Assembly (NCBI RefSeq): GCF_001280435.1
Contig: NZ_LBIP01000018.1
Location: 186,001-250,000, forward strand
Direction of reading: 5' to 3'
Length of the DNA stretch: 64,000 bases
Source: Mangrovimonas xylaniphaga
GTDB taxonomy: Bacteria > Bacteroidota > Bacteroidia > Flavobacteriales > Flavobacteriaceae
This document shows, piece after piece, positions 1 to 8,405 of this stretch. The stretch's first letter is position 1; every line of letters begins with the position of its first letter. The position numbers were made by a program, and so were the translations under genes. Under the pieces are notes generated by a model, which saw nothing but the letters and a program-made list of their open reading frames with translations, did not search any database and was not told the origin of the DNA.

Positions 1-938
1 TCCTGTGGAGCCTTTTGAGCCTGTTCCAAATATTTTTGTGAAGCATCTTCACCAACTTCTAAAAGTTCAACTGTTTTTGGATTTTTACAAACCAGTAAGT
101 TTCTAAAGTGCGATGCTAGCCCAGCAATGTAATGATGCCCGTCAAAACCTTTACCTAAAATAATATTGAACTGGATAAGTAAATCTGGAATTTTATTTTC
201 CAGAATCAAATCGGTACTGGTTAAGTAGGTTTCGTAATCCAGAACATTCAAGTTCTCAGTTACGGCTTGACGCGTTAGGTTCTTTCCTGAAAAACTTACT
301 ACCCTATCAAAAATGGAAAGGGCATCACGCATAGCGCCATCTGCCTTTTGGGCAATGATGTGTAGTGCATCGTCTTCGGCAGTTACACCTTGTTCTTCGG
401 CAATATATTTTAAGTGCTCTTTGGCATCTTTTACCGTAATGCGTTTAAAGTCGAAAATTTGACAACGAGATAAAATCGTTGGAATGATTTTATGTTTTTC
501 AGTAGTTGCCAAAATAAAGATACAGTGCTTTGGAGGCTCTTCCAGGGTTTTCAAAAACGCATTGAAAGCGGCCTGAGAGAGCATGTGCACCTCGTCGATG
601 ATATAGACTTTGTATTTTCCAACCTGCGGTGGTATTCTAACTTGATCCGTAAGGTTCCTAATATCGTCTACCGAGTTGTTGGAAGCGGCATCCAGCTCAA
701 AAATGTTGAAAGCAAAATCTTCATCTTCACTTTCATTACCGTCACTATTGATCATTTTTGCCAAAATACGGGCGCAAGTAGTCTTTCCAACCCCTCTAGG
801 TCCCGTAAAAAGTAAGGCTTGAGCTAAATGGTTATTTTCAATGGCATTGAGCAAAGTATTGGTAATAGCTTGCTGACCTACAACATCTTTGAAGATTTGA
901 GGTCTGTATTTTCGAGCTGATACGATGAAATGTTCCAT
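1..938 (-). CDS. dnaX: DNA polymerase III subunit gamma/tau, 3' part outside window
   Basis: Clamp-loader ATPase that helps load the beta clamp during replication. The first 312 codons are visible, starting at an ATG at 938; the C-terminus lies beyond position 1. Seen: Walker A GPRGVGKTT near residue 45, a DEVHML Walker B, the LKTLEEPP segment, and an SRC sensor region. These are diagnostic for DnaX. Odd point: the four cysteines that bind zinc in E. coli DnaX, expected between the Walker A helix and the ELDAAS motif, are absent and replaced by a short acidic loop (SDGNESEDED). The gene is followed on its 5' side by the divergently oriented rnpB. A -7 promoter element sits 19 bases upstream of the ATG. 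Confidence 0.96.
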   Translation of the reverse strand, partial: MEHFIVSARKYRPQIFKDVVGQQAITNTLLNAIENNHLAQALLFTGPRGVGKTTCARILAKMINSDGNESEDEDFAFNIFELDAASNNSVDDIRNLTDQVRIPPQVGKYKVYIIDEVHMLSQAAFNAFLKTLEEPPKHCIFILATTEKHKIIPTILSRCQIFDFKRITVKDAKEHLKYIAEEQGVTAEDDALHIIAQKADGAMRDALSIFDRVVSFSGKNLTRQAVTENLNVLDYETYLTSTDLILENKIPDLLIQFNIILGKGFDGHHYIAGLASHFRNLLVCKNPKTVELLEVGEDASQKYLEQAQKAPQ

Positions 939-956
939 TGAAAAAACTTAGAACAA

Positions 957-964
957 CAAAATTA
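957..964 (-). promoter_or_regulatory. -7 promoter element of dnaX
   Basis: On the minus strand this reads TAATTTTG, an exact match to the Bacteroidota -7 consensus TAnnTTTG, 19 bases upstream of the dnaX ATG. No clear TTG -33 element was seen. The transcription start would fall near 951. Confidence 0.45.
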
Positions 965-1105
965 AAAATTCAATTGTAAATAGGGAATTATGAGGTCTAA
1001 TTTTGACAGGAGTTATCAACAACTTATTAGGGCGAATAGCAGTTGTCCTTAGGTGATGCGAAATAAAATGACTAAAAAGGCATGGAAATTAGAATATGTT
1101 ATTTG

Positions 1106-1113
1106 TAAATTTG
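1106..1113 (+). promoter_or_regulatory. -7 promoter element of rnpB
   Basis: TAAATTTG, an exact TAnnTTTG match. It ends 5 bases before the predicted first base of the RNase P RNA at 1119, which is the expected distance. No good -33 TTG is visible. Confidence 0.65.
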
Positions 1114-1118
1114 CACCC

Positions 1119-1417
1119 AAGTAAATCGCCTTATCGAACCAATTTATTGGTTAGGAAAGTCCGAACACCGTAGTGCAGTATAGTGGTTAATGGCCACCAG
1201 TCGTGAGGCTAGGAATAGTGCAACAGAAAGGATGTACAGGTAATGCTGTAGTGAAATCATGTAAACTCTATACGGTGCAATGTCATGTATACCAACGCTT
1301 GAGGGCGGCACGTTCGATGTTGGAGGGTAGGCAGCTAAAGTGTGCTGGTAACAGTACACTCAGATAAATGATAAGGGCTCCATTCGGAGTACAGAATTCG
1401 GCTTATAGATTTACTTG
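1119..1417 (+). ncRNA. rnpB: RNase P RNA
   Basis: Catalytic RNA that removes 5' leaders from pre-tRNA. Recognised from the conserved universal blocks: the 5' block AGGAAAGTCCGAACACC (from about 1154), an ACAGAAA block near 1212, and the 3' block ACAGAATTCGGCTTATAG (1391-1408). The ends are set by pairing of AAGTAAATC (1119-1127) with GATTTACTT (1408-1416), which forms helix P1. It has its own -7 promoter and a terminator directly downstream. A 71-codon open frame on the opposite strand is a by-product. The length of about 299 bases is lower than E. coli (377) and within the range for the class. Confidence 0.93.
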
Positions 1418-1424
1418 CTTAAAA

Positions 1425-1456
1425 CAGGCCCATTTTTTAATGGGCTTTGTTTTTTA
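1425..1456 (+). terminator. Terminator of rnpB, likely bidirectional
   Basis: GCCCATT (1428-1434) pairs with AATGGGC (1439-1445) across a TTTT loop, followed by TTTGTTTTTT. On the minus strand the hairpin is also followed by T-rich sequence, so it may end rsmD transcripts too. Confidence 0.85.
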
Positions 1457-1478
1457 TCAATAATTGAGGTTTTTAAGT

Positions 1479-2042
1479 TTATTCTTCTTCGGAAAGATCT
1501 TCTGCTTCTATTTCAAAAAAACTGAATACACATCCTCCGTAATTTTTGGAATAGGCATAATGTTCCATACTGGATAAGTCGGTTTCTTTGGAATGTTCTA
1601 CAATTAAAACACCATCTTCTTCCAACAAATTATTTTGGAATACCAGATTAGGAATGGTTTCGAACTGTTCTTGAGTAAACCCATAAGGAGGATCTGCAAA
1701 AATAACGGTGGCTTTTGTTTTGGAACTTTCCAAAAACTTGAAAACGTCACTTTTTATAGTGGCGATGGGCATATCGAAAGCTTCGGACGTTTCATTGATA
1801 AATTTGATACATCCGAAATTTTGGTCTACAGCCGTAATCTGCTCGGTGCCACGTGAGGCAAACTCATAACTGATACTTCCAGTTCCCGAAAACAAATCGA
1901 TCACTGAAATTTCATCAAAGTAATACAGGTTGTTAAGAATGTTGAAAAAGGCCTCCTTAGCCAAATCGGTAGTTGGGCGAACAGGGAGTTTTTTGGGAGG
2001 GGTGATACGTCTTCCTTTGTATTGTCCAGAAATAATGCGCAT
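1479..2042 (-). CDS. rsmD: 16S rRNA (guanine(966)-N2)-methyltransferase
   Basis: Methylates G966 of 16S rRNA during 30S assembly, using SAM. 187 residues, usual for RsmD. Seen: the family N-terminus MRIISGQYKGRRI, the RPT motif near residue 22, a SAM-binding DLFSGTGS motif near residue 49, and the catalytic DPPYGF motif near residue 118. The ATG overlaps the stop of the upstream DUF3822 gene by one base (TAATG), so translation is probably coupled. It is the last gene of a three-gene minus-strand operon and converges on rnpB. The C-terminus is acidic. Confidence 0.95.
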   Translation of the reverse strand: MRIISGQYKGRRITPPKKLPVRPTTDLAKEAFFNILNNLYYFDEISVIDLFSGTGSISYEFASRGTEQITAVDQNFGCIKFINETSEAFDMPIATIKSDVFKFLESSKTKATVIFADPPYGFTQEQFETIPNLVFQNNLLEEDGVLIVEHSKETDLSSMEHYAYSKNYGGCVFSFFEIEAEDLSEEE

Positions 2043-2884
2043 TACTTAAAACTGTTTAAAAGAACATAATTGTTGTGGGCTGCCTTAGGTTCTTCGATAA
2101 AATTAAATTTATGATGAGGCATGACAAACTCTACATTTCGTATAAAAGTATATACAATTTGGTACAGGTCATCTCCTTCGGTAATGGTTCCCATTAACTT
2201 CAACTTTAAGGTTTCGGGATCCATTTTTAATTGTTCTATGGTAAATAGAATGTAGTAAATAAAGTCTTCCTTGGTGGTGTATTCAAAAGTATTGTACAAT
2301 ACCAAGTTATAATCTTTCACAACTACTAGTTCAAAATGATGTTCATTTACATTTACATAAATGTTGGGAACATTGGAAAGTGGTTGGTGCTTCAGGATGT
2401 GCTCTATTAAAATGGTAGAGGCGTGTTTGTATTCAAAAGAACCAAATTTGTCAAACATGAAATTGTTGACATTTACCAAAGGGACATAAACATTCACCGA
2501 ATCGTTAAACGGAATTTCATCAAATGAAATATAATCGGTGGTTAGTATTTTGGCGTTGAACTTTAGATAATCGGCACAATGGGCTTCATCAAACAACGGT
2601 TTTGGTACCAAACAAGACAATTCATTTTGGTAAATGAGAAGCACCTCGCTAAAGGCCTGGTCATAAACAGTACCATCTTCCAAAGTGGCGATGATGCGTT
2701 CCAGAATGTCAAATGGCGTTAGCTTTTTGTCGAAAGGAAAGTGCTGAAGATGTCCAACGGTATTTGTGGACCTATTTAAAATACAAAAAGAAAGTCCACT
2801 CAAACTAATTTGAATGGACAGTTCCTTAATATCGATTTGATGCAATTTCTTACTCGTTTGAATAATTTTTAGGCCAGTTTCCAT
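2042..2884 (-). CDS. DUF3822 family protein
   Basis: 280 residues, cytoplasmic, no signal peptide. It resembles the DUF3822 family, which is found in Bacteroidota beside rsmD; my memory of that association supports the call, but there is no known function. The fold is probably related to actin-like ATPases, but I see no clear nucleotide motif. The ATG at 2884 lies inside the upstream gene and gives a 35-base overlap; no other Met occurs early enough to avoid it. The stop overlaps the rsmD start. Tight coupling with rsmD suggests a shared role or shared expression. Confidence 0.8.
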   Translation of the reverse strand: METGLKIIQTSKKLHQIDIKELSIQISLSGLSFCILNRSTNTVGHLQHFPFDKKLTPFDILERIIATLEDGTVYDQAFSEVLLIYQNELSCLVPKPLFDEAHCADYLKFNAKILTTDYISFDEIPFNDSVNVYVPLVNVNNFMFDKFGSFEYKHASTILIEHILKHQPLSNVPNIYVNVNEHHFELVVVKDYNLVLYNTFEYTTKEDFIYYILFTIEQLKMDPETLKLKLMGTITEGDDLYQIVYTFIRNVEFVMPHHKFNFIEEPKAAHNNYVLLNSFK

Positions 2885-3575
2885 TAGTGTTAATTTCGCT
2901 CATGGAACCTACTTTAAGCGCAGGACCATTTACATCGTCCACAGAAATCACTTCATTTTCTTTAGCTACCAAATTAGGATCTTGGTCAAAAAGAATCACG
3001 TCCTTCAAAACAGATGCTTCAAACACCGGAATTTCATCTAAGGTACCTGCCTTAAGTTCAAATTTAGCATCTGGCTTACCTACAGGTAAGTTCATCATAG
3101 TTTTGTAACGCGTGTCTGCTCCAAAAAGAGAATCTTTCACAGGAACAAAATCCAAAGTGTCAATGATAACAATATCTTTTCTCATTTCAACACCACCAAA
3201 ACGCTTGGTAAGCTCTTCGTCGATAACACTTGAATCTCTACGTTGAGTAATGGTAAATTGAGCAGTATCAATGAACTTTACTAAATTGTCAAAGTTATCA
3301 GTAAATTTACCTGTAACCGTTTTGTGGGCTAACTCGGCATCTCTAATATCTTTCAATTTTTCGATTACTGCCGCATAGCGCTTCTTTTTAAGTTGGTTGA
3401 ATTGGATTTCGCCGTAAACCGACATAAATGTTGAATATGCCAAGAATCCGATAAGTACCCATAAGGCGATGTTGATTAAAGGTTTAACCTTTTTTGGAAC
3501 AAATTTATCAATCAACCATACGATTCCTATCGTACCTAGAATAATAATTACAACAGCAATAATTATTGTTAACAT
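2850..3575 (-). CDS. Single-TM protein of unknown function, first gene of rsmD operon
   Basis: 241 residues. Two close hydrophobic segments at residues 2-24 and 34-52 anchor the N-terminus; the rest is soluble and rich in Lys, Asp and Val, probably periplasmic. Short stretches such as LKDIRDAELAHK just after the membrane part resemble pilin-like or type II secretion neck regions, but I do not assign a family. It begins the operon with DUF3822 and rsmD and overlaps DUF3822 by 35 bases in another frame. A -7 promoter element lies 35 bases upstream. I do not recognise the function. Confidence 0.75.
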   Translation of the reverse strand: MLTIIIAVVIIILGTIGIVWLIDKFVPKKVKPLINIALWVLIGFLAYSTFMSVYGEIQFNQLKKKRYAAVIEKLKDIRDAELAHKTVTGKFTDNFDNLVKFIDTAQFTITQRRDSSVIDEELTKRFGGVEMRKDIVIIDTLDFVPVKDSLFGADTRYKTMMNLPVGKPDAKFELKAGTLDEIPVFEASVLKDVILFDQDPNLVAKENEVISVDDVNGPALKVGSMSEINTNGNWPKNYSNE

Positions 3576-3609
3576 AGTTAGTTATTTTTATTTTATTAAA
3601 GGTGATACG

Positions 3610-3617
3610 CAAATCTA
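3610..3617 (-). promoter_or_regulatory. -7 promoter element of the rsmD operon
   Basis: Minus strand TAGATTTG matches TAnnTTTG; predicted transcript start near 3603, giving a leader of about 28 bases. A TTG lies 24 bases further upstream, slightly beyond the usual spacing. The remaining gap up to 3778 is AT-rich and shows nothing else. Confidence 0.45.
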
Positions 3618-3778
3618 CAACTTTTTTTTATTCACGAAAACCAATGCAAATAAAATTCAATTAAAAAAGAAAGATATGAAATTTGTTTCACATTATAAGG
3701 GTTTAATTTTATTAACTAATGCCACATTGCTCTATTATATATATAGTATCTTGCGAAAAATTCAATTTTAACAGATAA

Positions 3779-5203
3779 ATGACCGCCTCCGATTTCTATA
3801 AACTCATTAAACAGAAGTTCCCTTTTGAACCTACATTAAAACAGAATGCCGTTTTAATACAGTTGTCTGAGTTTATTTTCGACAAGTCGCCAAATGCCTT
3901 ATACCTGTTGAAAGGTTTTGCTGGAACCGGAAAAACGAGTATCATAGGGACGATTGTTTCTAATCTTTGGGAAGCCAAAAAAAGTGCGGTATTAATGGCG
4001 CCTACGGGAAGGGCCGCTAAGGTAATTTCCAATTATTCGGGGAAGGAGGCCTTTACCATTCATAAAAAAATTTATTTTCCGAAAAAAGAAAAGGGAGGAG
4101 GGGTGAAATTCGTACTTCAGCCAAACAAACATCGCAATACCATATTTATTGTTGATGAAGCTTCCATGATTCCCGATACACCTGGAGAATCCAAATTGAT
4201 GGAAAATGGCTCGTTGCTTGACGATTTAATGCAATATGTATATTCAGGCCACCAATGCAAATTGTTACTAATTGGAGACAAAGCACAGTTACCTCCAGTA
4301 AAATCCGATTTGAGTCCTGCCTTGGATGGACAACGTTTGGACCTTAATTATAATAAGAAGGTTTCCAGTATTGAATTGGATGAAGTAATGCGTCAGGGGC
4401 AAGAATCTGGTATTTTATGGAATGCAACCAGAATCCGTGAAATTTTGGAAGAACACTTTTATGAAGGCTTTAAATTTAATCTTCAAGGCTTTAATGATAT
4501 CATAAGATTGGTCGATGGGCATGAAATTATGGATGCCATCAATGATGCCTATAGCGAAAGAGGCCATGAGGAAACCACTATTATAGTTAGGAGTAACAAA
4601 CGAGCCAATTTGTACAATCAGCAAATTAGAAACCGCATTCTTTTTAGGGAAAGTGAACTGTCTGCAGGGGACTATTTAATGGTGGTGAAGAATAATTACT
4701 TCTGGATCAAACCCACTACCGAAGCGGGCTTTATTGCCAATGGAGATATTATAGAGGTCTTGGAGATTTTTAGCATCAAAGAACTTTATGGATTTAGGTT
4801 TGCCGAGGTAAAGGTGAAAATGGTAGATTATCCAAGGATGCAACCTTTTGAAACGGTGTTGATGTTAGATACTATTGAAGCTGAAACCCCTTCATTGACC
4901 TATGAAGATTCCAATAGGTTATACCAAGAAGTTCAAAAAGATTACGAAAATGAAACTTCCAATTACCGCAAATTTTTACAGATTAAGGGCAATCGTTTTT
5001 TTAATGCACTTCAAGTGAAGTTTTCCTATGCCATCACCTGTCATAAATCGCAAGGTGGGCAGTGGGATACAGTGTTCGTAGAGCAACCGTATTTGCCAAA
5101 TGGCATTGACAGGGACTATATGAGATGGTTGTATACAGCAGTAACGAGAGCCAAAGAAAAGTTGTATCTTATCGGTTTTAAGGACGAAAGCTTTGAAGCC
5201 TAG
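3779..5203 (+). CDS. RecD-like ATP-dependent DNA helicase (Dda/RecD2 type)
   Basis: Superfamily 1B 5'-3' DNA helicase, 474 residues. Seen: Walker A GFAGTGKTS (46-54), Walker B IVDEASMI (124-131), motif III GDKAQLPPV, and the C-terminal UvrD_C_2 part with motif V ITCHKSQGGQWD (about 420) and motif VI YTAVTRAKEKL (about 453). This order matches the AAA_30 plus UvrD_C_2 helicases often annotated as ATP-dependent endonuclease or RecD family. The RecB and RecC partners are not in the window, and the protein lacks the long N-terminal region of RecD2, so it likely acts alone in repair or recombination, like phage Dda. Confidence 0.9.
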   Translation: MTASDFYKLIKQKFPFEPTLKQNAVLIQLSEFIFDKSPNALYLLKGFAGTGKTSIIGTIVSNLWEAKKSAVLMAPTGRAAKVISNYSGKEAFTIHKKIYFPKKEKGGGVKFVLQPNKHRNTIFIVDEASMIPDTPGESKLMENGSLLDDLMQYVYSGHQCKLLLIGDKAQLPPVKSDLSPALDGQRLDLNYNKKVSSIELDEVMRQGQESGILWNATRIREILEEHFYEGFKFNLQGFNDIIRLVDGHEIMDAINDAYSERGHEETTIIVRSNKRANLYNQQIRNRILFRESELSAGDYLMVVKNNYFWIKPTTEAGFIANGDIIEVLEIFSIKELYGFRFAEVKVKMVDYPRMQPFETVLMLDTIEAETPSLTYEDSNRLYQEVQKDYENETSNYRKFLQIKGNRFFNALQVKFSYAITCHKSQGGQWDTVFVEQPYLPNGIDRDYMRWLYTAVTRAKEKLYLIGFKDESFEA

Positions 5204-5235
5204 TTTTTAGATGAAATTACAAGCGAATTTTCATT

Positions 5236-5802
5236 ATGGCATTAGAAACACTTATAGGTATATGCCTTGGTATAGGTTTATCGGCATCCGTTGGATTTCG
5301 GGTGTTTTTGCCGCTTTTTGCCTTGAGTTTAGTAGCGCATTATGGTTTATGGGAGGTCAATGAGTCTTGGCAATGGGTAGGGGGTACTACTGCTTTGGTT
5401 ACGTTGGGCATTGCCACTTTGGTTGAAATTATTGCCTATTACATTCCTTTTATTGATAATTTATTGGATACCATTGCAATACCTTTGGCGGGTATTGCAG
5501 GGACTTTAGTTGTAGTTGTCACAGCTACCAATTTGGATCCTGTGGTGATGTGGTCTTTGGCCATTATCGCAGGAGGAGGGACGGCTGCAGCCATTAAAAG
5601 TGGCGCTTCGGCTACAAGGGCAACCTCTTCGGTTTCTACTGCGGGATTGGGCAATCCTATTGTATCAACCATTGAAACAGGCACATCGGCAGTGATGTCT
5701 GCTATGTCAGTTTTTCTGCCTGTATTGGCTTTCATTTTGACCCTTATCATGTTATATGTCTTTTTCAGGATTTACAAAAAGATTAAAGCACCCAAATCTT
5801 AA
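5236..5802 (+). CDS. DUF4126 family membrane protein
   Basis: 188 residues with about five hydrophobic helices and a Gly/Ala/Ser/Thr-rich middle (roughly residues 110-150) typical of DUF4126. The N-terminus has the family pattern of a Gly/Ser-rich first helix followed by FRVFLPLFALSL. Function unknown; an inner-membrane location is expected. It follows the helicase gene by 32 bases on the same strand and may share its transcript. A new promoter element for kdsB appears just after its stop. Confidence 0.85.
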   Translation: MALETLIGICLGIGLSASVGFRVFLPLFALSLVAHYGLWEVNESWQWVGGTTALVTLGIATLVEIIAYYIPFIDNLLDTIAIPLAGIAGTLVVVVTATNLDPVVMWSLAIIAGGGTAAAIKSGASATRATSSVSTAGLGNPIVSTIETGTSAVMSAMSVFLPVLAFILTLIMLYVFFRIYKKIKAPKS

Positions 5803-5819
5803 AATCATTCAAAAAGTTT

Positions 5820-5827
5820 TATTTTTG
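5820..5827 (+). promoter_or_regulatory. -7 promoter element of the kdsB cluster
   Basis: TATTTTTG, an exact TAnnTTTG match between the DUF4126 stop and the kdsB ATG. Predicted transcript start near 5833, 16 bases before the ATG. No -33 TTG seen. Confidence 0.5.
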
Positions 5828-5848
5828 GACTGAAATATATCAGCTGAT

Positions 5849-6577
5849 ATGAAAATAATTTCCATGATTCCGGCACGTTATAGTGCCTCTAGATTTCCTG
5901 CTAAACTAATGCAGGATTTGGCCGGTAAAACGGTAATCCTTAGAACTTACGAAGCTACGGTGGCCACACAATTGTTTGACGATGTGTATGTGGTAACCGA
6001 TAGCGATATCATTTATAATGAAATTGTAAGCCACGGAGGGAAAGCCATAATGAGCCAAAAGGAACACCAATCGGGTAGCGACAGAATAGCTGAGGCGGTA
6101 GCGGATTTGGATGTGGATATTGTGGTAAACGTGCAGGGAGATGAACCTTTTACCGAAAGAGCGAGTCTGCAAAAAGTGATTGAGGTCTTTAAAGAGGATC
6201 CAAACAAGGACATCGATTTGGCTTCGTTAATGGTGGAAATCAAGGATTGGGACGAAATCAGTAATCCAAATACAGTAAAAGTTATTGTAGACCAGCAGAA
6301 TTTTGCCTTGTATTTCTCTAGGAGTCCTATTCCGTATCCAAGAGATAAGGAAGCGGGAGCAAGATACTTTAAGCATAAAGGAATCTATGCTTTTAGAAAG
6401 CAGGCTTTGTTGGACTTTTATGAGTTACCGATGCAATTTTTGGAAGCTACAGAAAAGATTGAATGTATCAGGTATTTGGAATATGGGAAGAAAATAAAAA
6501 TGGTAGAAACTAATGTTGAAGGTGTCGAAATTGATACGCCGGAAGACTTGGAACGCGCTAAGCAACTTTGGAAATAA
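5849..6577 (+). CDS. kdsB: 3-deoxy-manno-octulosonate cytidylyltransferase (CMP-Kdo or CMP-8-amino-Kdo synthetase)
   Basis: Activates Kdo with CTP to CMP-Kdo, the donor for the inner core of lipopolysaccharide. 242 residues, normal length. Seen: the N-terminal nucleotide-binding signature [13 protein letters not shown] (7-19) and the [10 protein letters not shown] motif near residue 95 that binds substrate and metal. It heads a cluster with a HAD phosphatase and kdnB, the C8 oxidase for 8-amino-Kdo synthesis. In Shewanella the KdsB that accompanies KdnB prefers 8-amino-Kdo, so the same preference is inferred here; it is not visible from sequence alone. Confidence 0.95.
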   Translation: MKIISMIPARYSASRFPAKLMQDLAGKTVILRTYEATVATQLFDDVYVVTDSDIIYNEIVSHGGKAIMSQKEHQSGSDRIAEAVADLDVDIVVNVQGDEPFTERASLQKVIEVFKEDPNKDIDLASLMVEIKDWDEISNPNTVKVIVDQQNFALYFSRSPIPYPRDKEAGARYFKHKGIYAFRKQALLDFYELPMQFLEATEKIECIRYLEYGKKIKMVETNVEGVEIDTPEDLERAKQLWK

Positions 6578-6595
6578 ATGATATTCTAAATTCGA

Positions 6596-7312
6596 ATGAG
6601 TTTGAAGAATGAATACCAACATATAAAAGTGATAGGGTTTGACGCCGACGACACCTTGTGGGTGAACGAAACCTATTTCCGTGAAGCCGAATTGGAAGTG
6701 GCCAAATTATTGGCGCCTTACGAGACGGCCAATAAGATTGATCAGGAGTTGTTCAAAATGGAAATCAAAAACTTACCGCTGTATGGCTATGGTGTGAAAG
6801 GGTTTGTATTGTCCATGGTTGAAATGGCTTTGGAACTTTCTAATAATTCGGTTTCAAATGCTACCATTTCCTCAATTTTGGACATCGGGAAGGACATGAT
6901 CAACAAGCCAGTTGAATTGTTACACGGGGTAGAGGAAACTTTAAAAATATTATCACAGGATTACCGTTTGATATTGGTGACCAAAGGCGATTTGTTGGAT
7001 CAGGAGCGCAAATTGCAGAAGTCGGGACTCTTGAATTATTTCCACCATATTGAGGTAGTGAGTGAAAAGGAGGAGCGTGATTATTCCAAGTTGTTAAATC
7101 ATTTGGACATCAAACCTTCAGAGTTTTTGATGGTCGGGAACTCTTTAAAATCAGATATTTTGCCTTTGGTAAATCTGAAAGCAAAGGCTATACATGTTCC
7201 GTTTCATACCACATGGATTCATGAGCAGGTGTCTGAAACGGAAACAAAAGATAAAACATATAGAACAGTAAATAGTTTGCCTGAAATTATTCAGGTGTTG
7301 ACTGAACAATAA
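6596..7312 (+). CDS. HAD superfamily hydrolase (C1-capped phosphatase)
   Basis: 238 residues. Seen: motif I DADDT (Asp16 nucleophile, Asp18 acid/base), motif II LVTKGD near residue 124, and motif IV GNSLKSD near residue 180, with a helical cap between I and II of about 85 residues. It lies 18 bases after kdsB and 9 bases before kdnB, so it belongs to the same transcript. The substrate is unknown. It is clearly not KdsC, which is shorter and capless, but a sugar phosphate in the same pathway is a reasonable guess; a general housekeeping phosphatase is the alternative. Confidence 0.88.
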   Translation: MSLKNEYQHIKVIGFDADDTLWVNETYFREAELEVAKLLAPYETANKIDQELFKMEIKNLPLYGYGVKGFVLSMVEMALELSNNSVSNATISSILDIGKDMINKPVELLHGVEETLKILSQDYRLILVTKGDLLDQERKLQKSGLLNYFHHIEVVSEKEERDYSKLLNHLDIKPSEFLMVGNSLKSDILPLVNLKAKAIHVPFHTTWIHEQVSETETKDKTYRTVNSLPEIIQVLTEQ

Positions 7313-7321
7313 TAGAAATAC

Positions 7322-8404
7322 ATGAGTTTTAAAAATTATCCAATGGTATCTAGAGTGGTTTTTGGCCGCGGAAGTTTTGATCAATTGGAAGATATATTGG
7401 CCCCAAAGCGCATTAATTCAAAAGCCCCTTTCATTTTTTTGGTGGACGATGTGTTTGAGGGCAATGCTTGGATTACGGGAAGAATACCTTTGGCTTATGA
7501 TGATAAGTTAATTTACATTTCTGCTGATGAGGAACCTAAAACATCTCAGGTAGATGAATTGGTTGAGAAAATTATTTTAGATCATAAAGATAGACCTTCG
7601 GGAATTATTGGTATTGGAGGAGGGACTATTTTGGACCTTGCCAAGGCTGTAGCCATTATGTTGACTAATGAAGGTGAAGCCAAGGATTACCAGGGTTGGG
7701 ATTTGGTTAAAAATCCGGCCATTTACCATGTGGGTATTCCTACCATTTCTGGGACAGGAGCCGAAGTATCCCGTACCACGGTTTTGACTGGGCCAGACAA
7801 AAAATTAGGAATCAATTCCGACCATACACCATTTGATCAGGTAATCTTGGATCCAGAACTTACCAAAGATGTGCCTACAGACCAATGGTTCTATACGGGG
7901 ATGGATTGTTATATTCATTGTATTGAATCCTTAAATGGGACCTATCTCAATGCCTTTAGCCAAAGTTATGGAGAGAAGGCCCTGGAGCTTTGTAAGGAAA
8001 TTTTTGTAGATAACTCATTGAGTGATGAGGAGATGCAGGACAAGTTGATGATGGCCTCTTGGCATGGAGGAATGAGCATAGCCTATTCCCAAGTGGGGGT
8101 GGCACATGCTATGAGCTATGGTTTGGGGTATTTATTGGGAACCAAACACGGAATTGGTAACTGTATTGTATTTGATCATTTGGAAGATTTTTATCCTGAA
8201 GGGGTGAAATTGTTCAAGAAAATGAAGAAAATCCACAATATCACTTTGCCTAAAGGTTTGTGTGCGAATCTGGAAGATTCAGAATTTGACACTATGATTG
8301 ATGTGGCTATGAGCTTAGAACCGCTTTGGGAAAATGCTGTTGGTAAAAATTGGAAGCAGACCATTACCAGAGAGCGTTTAAAGGAGTTGTATAAAAAGAT
8401 GTAA
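7322..8404 (+). CDS. kdnB: 3-deoxy-alpha-D-manno-octulosonate 8-oxidase
   Basis: Iron-containing alcohol dehydrogenase family, 360 residues. It closely matches what I recall of Shewanella oneidensis KdnB, including the start MSFKNYPMVSRVVFGRGSF and the blocks YQGWDL, GIPTISGTGAE, QWFYTGMDCYIHC and MSIAYSQVGVAHA. KdnB oxidises the C8 hydroxyl of Kdo to an aldehyde, which KdnA then aminates to 8-amino-Kdo. Metal ligands fit an Asp and three His in the second half (including HAMSYG and KHGIGN). The cofactor-binding GIGGGT motif is near residue 98. No KdnA aminotransferase is in the window. Confidence 0.9.
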   Translation: MSFKNYPMVSRVVFGRGSFDQLEDILAPKRINSKAPFIFLVDDVFEGNAWITGRIPLAYDDKLIYISADEEPKTSQVDELVEKIILDHKDRPSGIIGIGGGTILDLAKAVAIMLTNEGEAKDYQGWDLVKNPAIYHVGIPTISGTGAEVSRTTVLTGPDKKLGINSDHTPFDQVILDPELTKDVPTDQWFYTGMDCYIHCIESLNGTYLNAFSQSYGEKALELCKEIFVDNSLSDEEMQDKLMMASWHGGMSIAYSQVGVAHAMSYGLGYLLGTKHGIGNCIVFDHLEDFYPEGVKLFKKMKKIHNITLPKGLCANLEDSEFDTMIDVAMSLEPLWENAVGKNWKQTITRERLKELYKKM

Positions 8405-8405
8405 C

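Noticed and set aside
492-815. 107-codon open frame opposite dnaX
   Set aside because: It lies entirely within dnaX on the opposite strand and matches no family.
1144-1359. 71-codon open frame opposite rnpB
   Set aside because: It falls in a conserved structural RNA gene on the opposite strand.
3469-3771. 100-codon open frame on the plus strand
   Set aside because: Its first third overlaps the single-TM protein gene antisense and the rest is AT-rich non-coding sequence with low-complexity translation.
6596-7312. KdsC phosphatase
   Set aside because: KdsC is capless and about 170 residues; this protein has a clear C1 cap and 238 residues.
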